This document shows, one piece after another, positions 5,607 through 7,495 of a DNA stretch of 7,495 nucleotides (its first letter is position 1; every line of letters starts with the position of its first letter). The notes under the pieces were generated by a model. That model searched no databases, was not told the origin of the DNA, and saw only the letters and a list, made by a program, of their open reading frames with translations. The stretch spans positions 1 through 7,495 of the forward strand of contig JAFGEY010000380.1 of NCBI GenBank assembly GCA_016931365.1, written 5' to 3'. The stretch comes from Anaerolineae bacterium. Lineage in GTDB: Bacteria > Chloroflexota > Anaerolineae > JAFGEY01. Made by a program: the position numbers and the translations under genes.

Positions 5607-6155
5607 GTGAATCTTTTCAAAACACTGTTCGGTTTATCCGGGCCAACATCTGCTGAGCATCCACCGGCCCAGGCTGGACAATCCGTAGTTAACGCCTTTA
5701 CCTATGCGGTGGATGCGATCTGGCCTCCTCCTGAAGCCGGCGAAATGATCAGGCAGGCGATTGCACCAATCGCCGCTCAGACGCCGGAACTCTGGGCTTC
5801 CCAGGCCGCGCACGCCCTGGTTGCGCTGGTCAACCGGCTGCAGAGCGATTTGGTGTGCACACGCACCGAGATGCAGCAAGTCCGCCAGGAATGTGGCAAC
5901 TTGCGCATCCTGACCAACCAGGCAACCGAGCTGCAGAAACAGATAGGGCACCTGCGCGGCAGCTGCGACTACTGGCAGGACAAGGCCGGGCACTTGCAAA
6001 GCCGCATCGAGTCACTCGAAGGACAGCTCGATCAGGTCGAGCGCGAAAACCAGCACCAATGCGCTGAGGTTGCCCGCCTGTACGAACAGATTGCCCAACT
6101 CAACCGAATCGTGGTCGAACAGCAGGATGCGCTGAACGAGCAGGCGCACAAATGA
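5607..6155 (+). CDS. Coiled-coil protein of unknown function
   Basis: I do not recognise the family of this 182-residue protein. Residues 1-80 contain a short amphipathic start (N-L-F-K-T-L-F-G-L), a Pro/Ala-rich stretch and helices rich in Ala. From about residue 77 to 180 it is an almost uninterrupted polar helix with Leu/Ile heptads and many Gln/Glu (for example around L-Q-S-R-I-E-S-L-E-G-Q-L-D-Q-V), typical of a long parallel coiled coil. There is no signal peptide or membrane segment. The start is GTG 5607, four bases after a strong GAGGAGG; no in-frame ATG gives a comparable site. It is divergent from the membrane STAND gene, sharing a 141-base control region, and lies 92 bases before the second relaxation-like gene. 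A scaffold or adaptor role is inferred from shape and position only. Confidence 0.8.
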   Translation: MNLFKTLFGLSGPTSAEHPPAQAGQSVVNAFTYAVDAIWPPPEAGEMIRQAIAPIAAQTPELWASQAAHALVALVNRLQSDLVCTRTEMQQVRQECGNLRILTNQATELQKQIGHLRGSCDYWQDKAGHLQSRIESLEGQLDQVERENQHQCAEVARLYEQIAQLNRIVVEQQDALNEQAHK

Positions 6156-6198
6156 CCGATCAACCGCGAAAATCCCATCCTATAAATAGTTGGTATTA

Positions 6199-6228
6199 TT
6201 GGTAGGGGCTGATTTTTGCGGATATCTT
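6199..6228 (+). promoter_or_regulatory. Possible promoter in the 92-base gap before the second relaxation-like gene
   Basis: TTGGTA (6199-6204, 4 of 6) and TATCTT (6223-6228, 4 of 6) with an 18-base spacer could form a weak promoter. TTGGTA is itself repeated nine bases earlier (6190-6195), and TATAAATAG begins at 6181. The gap shows no clear terminator, so co-transcription with the coiled-coil gene is equally possible. Confidence 0.25.
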
Positions 6229-6247
6229 ATTTTTGTGGAGGACATCT

Positions 6248-7495
6248 ATGTCAGAAAACCGCTCTATTCCCCGACGCGCTGATCCCCGATCGACGTCACC
6301 GCGCCAATGGCCCGTCGATGATCTGGAAATCGCTTTGAGTTCCACGTTCCCGGATCGCCGCTGGCTACCCGTCCTGGAGGCCGCTGCTCACACCAGCGTG
6401 GCCGATACAGCACAAATCCAGGCCGATACCGGGTTGTCTCGCGACCAGGTTAACGCCGTCCTGAACCATTTCGACACCCTGACCGGAGGAAATATCTTGA
6501 CCAGGATCGCCCTCTCCGTGCCCCGTCCCGGTGTTCGCGGCCGCGCGTCCAATCTCTACGCTTTGGGCGATCTTGGCGCGGCCTTGCTTCGCGCGCACGG
6601 ACATCCCAACGCGCACCCTTGCGGGTTCGCCGACGATGCCAGGCAGCTATCCCACGCCCGGGCGATGATCGACGTGCGGCTCGCCGCGCAAGCGGCCGGG
6701 CTGGATGTCGTCACCGACCGGCTGCTGCCGTATGAGGACGATCGCGTGCTCCGTCCCGACAACCTGGTTACGCTGCCCAACGGCACACGGGCGATGTTCG
6801 AAATCGAGCAGGAAGCAAACCTGTCTGTGCTGCGCCGCGTCACCGACAGCGTCCGCAACAAGGCAGCCTTCTACCGGTCGGCAGATGTGGGCAGCACGTC
6901 ACGTACCATCCGGGTTTTGATCAATCTGACCCTGGGCCCGGCGTGGGACAAAATGCTCCAGGTCTGGGAACGCGCCACGGCCATCGTCGCCGACGAGTGC
7001 GGCGGCGACCTGCCCTTCCAACTCCTGGCGATGCCCCTGCACGTCTTTCTCGATCAACCGGACTGGGGCGAGTCGCCAGAGGTCGCGCGTTGGACATCGC
7101 TCTTTGACCCGGCACAGACCGTGGCCTTCGGGCCAGACGAACCACCGGCCAACCAAGTGGCACAGCGACCGGGCAAGCGGTCGCGTTGTTCAACTCAGGA
7201 TCGCTCCGTTCCCCAACTTCCGGCCAAAGTGGTGCGCCGCACGCCGGTCGACGACCAGCTCATTCTGCGTGCCTATTACCAGCACCTGTGCGAAACCGGT
7301 CCCGAGCTGGCCTACACAGCCGACGTCGCGCGGCCCCATCCCGCGTTTTTCCAGACCATGCAGGTCGTTTATGCGGCGTCGCATCCAGAGAACCCGACGC
7401 CGATGCAGGAGGCGGCCTATCCCTACGCTTCACTGTACCTGCTGCAACGATACTTCGATCTGCACCCGCGCCTGCGCCAGGCGCTGTCCCTGACG
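6248..7495 (+). CDS. Second replication-relaxation-like winged-helix protein (3' end outside window)
   Basis: The frame is open for 416 codons from ATG 6248 to the window edge. GGAGG lies six bases upstream. The layout parallels the protein at 2202-3017: a disordered basic start (1-20), a winged-helix-like domain (about 24-115) with wing G98-R-A-S-N-L-Y-A-L-G-D-L-G110, an L-S-H-A-R segment (134-138), then R-P170-D171 followed by F-E-I-E (184-187) and N-K (204-205). The D to E-x-E distance (14) almost equals that of the first protein (15), so both likely share a PD-(D/E)XK-like core with uncertain catalysis. Unlike the first it continues well past this core: a conserved-looking W-rich region to about 280, a polar linker near 300-335 and another helical domain. 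Members of this family often neighbour FtsK/VirD4-type DNA-transfer ATPases, which could lie to the right. Family assignment is by motif, not search. Confidence 0.7.
   Translation, partial: MSENRSIPRRADPRSTSPRQWPVDDLEIALSSTFPDRRWLPVLEAAAHTSVADTAQIQADTGLSRDQVNAVLNHFDTLTGGNILTRIALSVPRPGVRGRASNLYALGDLGAALLRAHGHPNAHPCGFADDARQLSHARAMIDVRLAAQAAGLDVVTDRLLPYEDDRVLRPDNLVTLPNGTRAMFEIEQEANLSVLRRVTDSVRNKAAFYRSADVGSTSRTIRVLINLTLGPAWDKMLQVWERATAIVADECGGDLPFQLLAMPLHVFLDQPDWGESPEVARWTSLFDPAQTVAFGPDEPPANQVAQRPGKRSRCSTQDRSVPQLPAKVVRRTPVDDQLILRAYYQHLCETGPELAYTADVARPHPAFFQTMQVVYAASHPENPTPMQEAAYPYASLYLLQRYFDLHPRLRQALSLT

Noticed and set aside
1..7495. CRISPR arrays, tRNA or rRNA genes, insertion-sequence transposases
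   Set aside because: No regularly spaced direct repeats, no cloverleaf or rRNA-like segments and no transposase or integrase motifs were seen on either strand.

Overview
The window is a moderately GC-rich bacterial segment with five protein genes. Two run off the edges. Promoter-like and ribosome-binding sequences are of ordinary bacterial (sigma-70, Shine-Dalgarno) type. The mix of a fused restriction-type methylase, a STAND/NB-ARC ATPase with C-terminal membrane segments and replication-relaxation-like proteins suggests an accessory or defence/mobile island. My impression is Chloroflexota or a similar environmental lineage, but this is a weak inference because no taxonomic marker gene is present.

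Layout. Bases 1-1734 (minus) hold the first 578 residues of an N6-adenine DNA methyltransferase of the type I M class. It carries an N-terminal HsdR-N-like domain whose nuclease residues appear lost. Bases 1735-2201 have no gene but are rich in signals: a minus promoter for the methylase, a plus promoter, and a structured leader ending in a perfect 17-bp stem and a T-tract. Bases 2202-3017 (plus) encode a 271-residue replication-relaxation-like protein. Bases 3018-3455 are a convergent intergenic region packed with palindromes. Bases 3456-5465 (minus) encode a 669-residue NB-ARC ATPase with a C-terminal membrane module. Bases 5466-5606 are a divergent control region with a perfect 11-bp inverted repeat. 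Bases 5607-6155 (plus) encode a 182-residue coiled-coil protein. Bases 6248-7495 (plus) encode the first 416 residues of a second replication-relaxation-like protein.

How the parts may work together. The two relaxation-like proteins share one layout: a winged-helix-like N-terminus followed by a P-D...E-x-E...K pattern reminiscent of a PD-(D/E)XK fold. They lie either side of the STAND ATPase and coiled-coil pair, which share a divergent control region. A membrane-anchored STAND switch, a coiled-coil adaptor and DNA-binding nuclease-like proteins beside a DNA methylase would fit a defence or plasmid/element-maintenance module. That link is inferred from proximity only. The most sequence-grounded novelties are the structured leader RNA before the first relaxation-like gene, the degenerate nuclease domain on the methylase, and the unusual STAND architecture without C-terminal sensor repeats.
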